39,768 nt of DNA, from positions 1 through 39,768 of the forward strand of contig CALUCM010000013.1 in assembly GCA_943914555.1 (NCBI GenBank), read 5' to 3'. Positions 39,709-39,768 of this stretch are shown piece after piece; position 1 is the first letter of the stretch, and every line of letters begins with the position of its first letter. The translations under genes and the position numbers were made by a program. The stretch comes from an uncultured Francisella sp. (GTDB taxonomy: Bacteria > Pseudomonadota > Gammaproteobacteria > Burkholderiales > Neisseriaceae). The notes under the pieces are model-generated. The model worked only from the letters and a program-made list of their open reading frames with translations, ran no database searches and was not told the origin of the DNA.

Positions 39709-39768
39709 TAGCTTTTTGATCTCGCTTTTTTTATTGTAGATCTGTGTGATAAGTTGGAGAAAGTGGGT

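Noticed and set aside
1..39768. Mobile elements, prophage, CRISPR, toxin-antitoxin or defence genes
   Set aside because: No transposase, integrase, spaced repeats, terminal inverted repeats or defence-family motifs were found; all long frames are housekeeping or envelope genes.

Overview
The window looks like part of the chromosome of an AT-rich betaproteobacterium, probably Burkholderiales and Alcaligenaceae-like. That placement is an inference. It rests on the gene content: a stand-alone short RnfB, long-form AhcY, an mtaD-ubiG pair, a PAP2-type autotransporter, a split HldE nucleotidyltransferase, Fpr plus aromatic aminotransferase, LldD and a complete IscRSUA-HscBA set. Nothing looks like a phage, plasmid, insertion sequence or CRISPR array, and I see no tRNA or rRNA gene. 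Almost all of the DNA is coding.

Layout. Positions 1-442 (-) hold the N-terminal part of an unknown lipoprotein that runs off the window edge. Positions 443-1105 form the largest gene-free stretch, with five TTAATTAA palindromes and a nested inverted repeat. Positions 1106-3881 (+) carry an orphan peptide-type ABC ATPase, the heptose-1-P adenylyltransferase, argC and erpA. Positions 4103-5578 (+) carry a lone trpE. Positions 5878-9704 (+) carry msbA, fpr and tyrB. Positions 9854-15584 (-) are a tight six-gene unit, ahcY-hisC-hisB-hisH-gltS-rnfB, read from a good sigma70-type promoter. Positions 15749-18598 (+) encode a secreted acid phosphatase fused to an autotransporter barrel. Positions 18612-20631 (-) hold mtaD-ubiG. 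Positions 20757-23565 (+) hold lepA-lepB. Positions 23603-28912 (-) hold iscR-iscS-iscU-iscA-hscB-hscA-dsbB, headed by a perfect type 1 IscR operator. Positions 29056-30625 (-) hold trpC-map. Positions 30804-31745 (+) encode an unrecognised membrane-anchored helical protein. Positions 31837-38173 (+) hold urea carboxylase, allophanate hydrolase and biotin ligase. Positions 38503-39708 (+) hold L-lactate dehydrogenase.

How the genes connect. AhcY and MtaD both act on S-adenosylhomocysteine, which methyltransferases such as UbiG produce. HisC uses glutamate and HisH produces it, with a glutamate symporter (GltS) directly behind them. IscRSUA/HscBA and ErpA build and deliver Fe-S clusters, but fdx and iscX are missing from the isc locus and dsbB stands in their place. 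Urea carboxylase needs biotin, and BirA, which attaches it, is translationally coupled to the end of the same operon. The trp and his pathways are scattered: only trpE and trpC, and hisC, hisB and hisH, are here.

I found no clear-cut undescribed multi-gene system. The leads most worth a second look are the hybrid ahcY/his/gltS/rnfB operon, the urea (or guanidine) carboxylase-biotin ligase operon, the strong ribosome-binding site followed by an ORF antisense to dsbB, the possibly leaderless msbA and lepA mRNAs, the unknown protein at 30804-31745, and the palindrome-rich intergenic regions.
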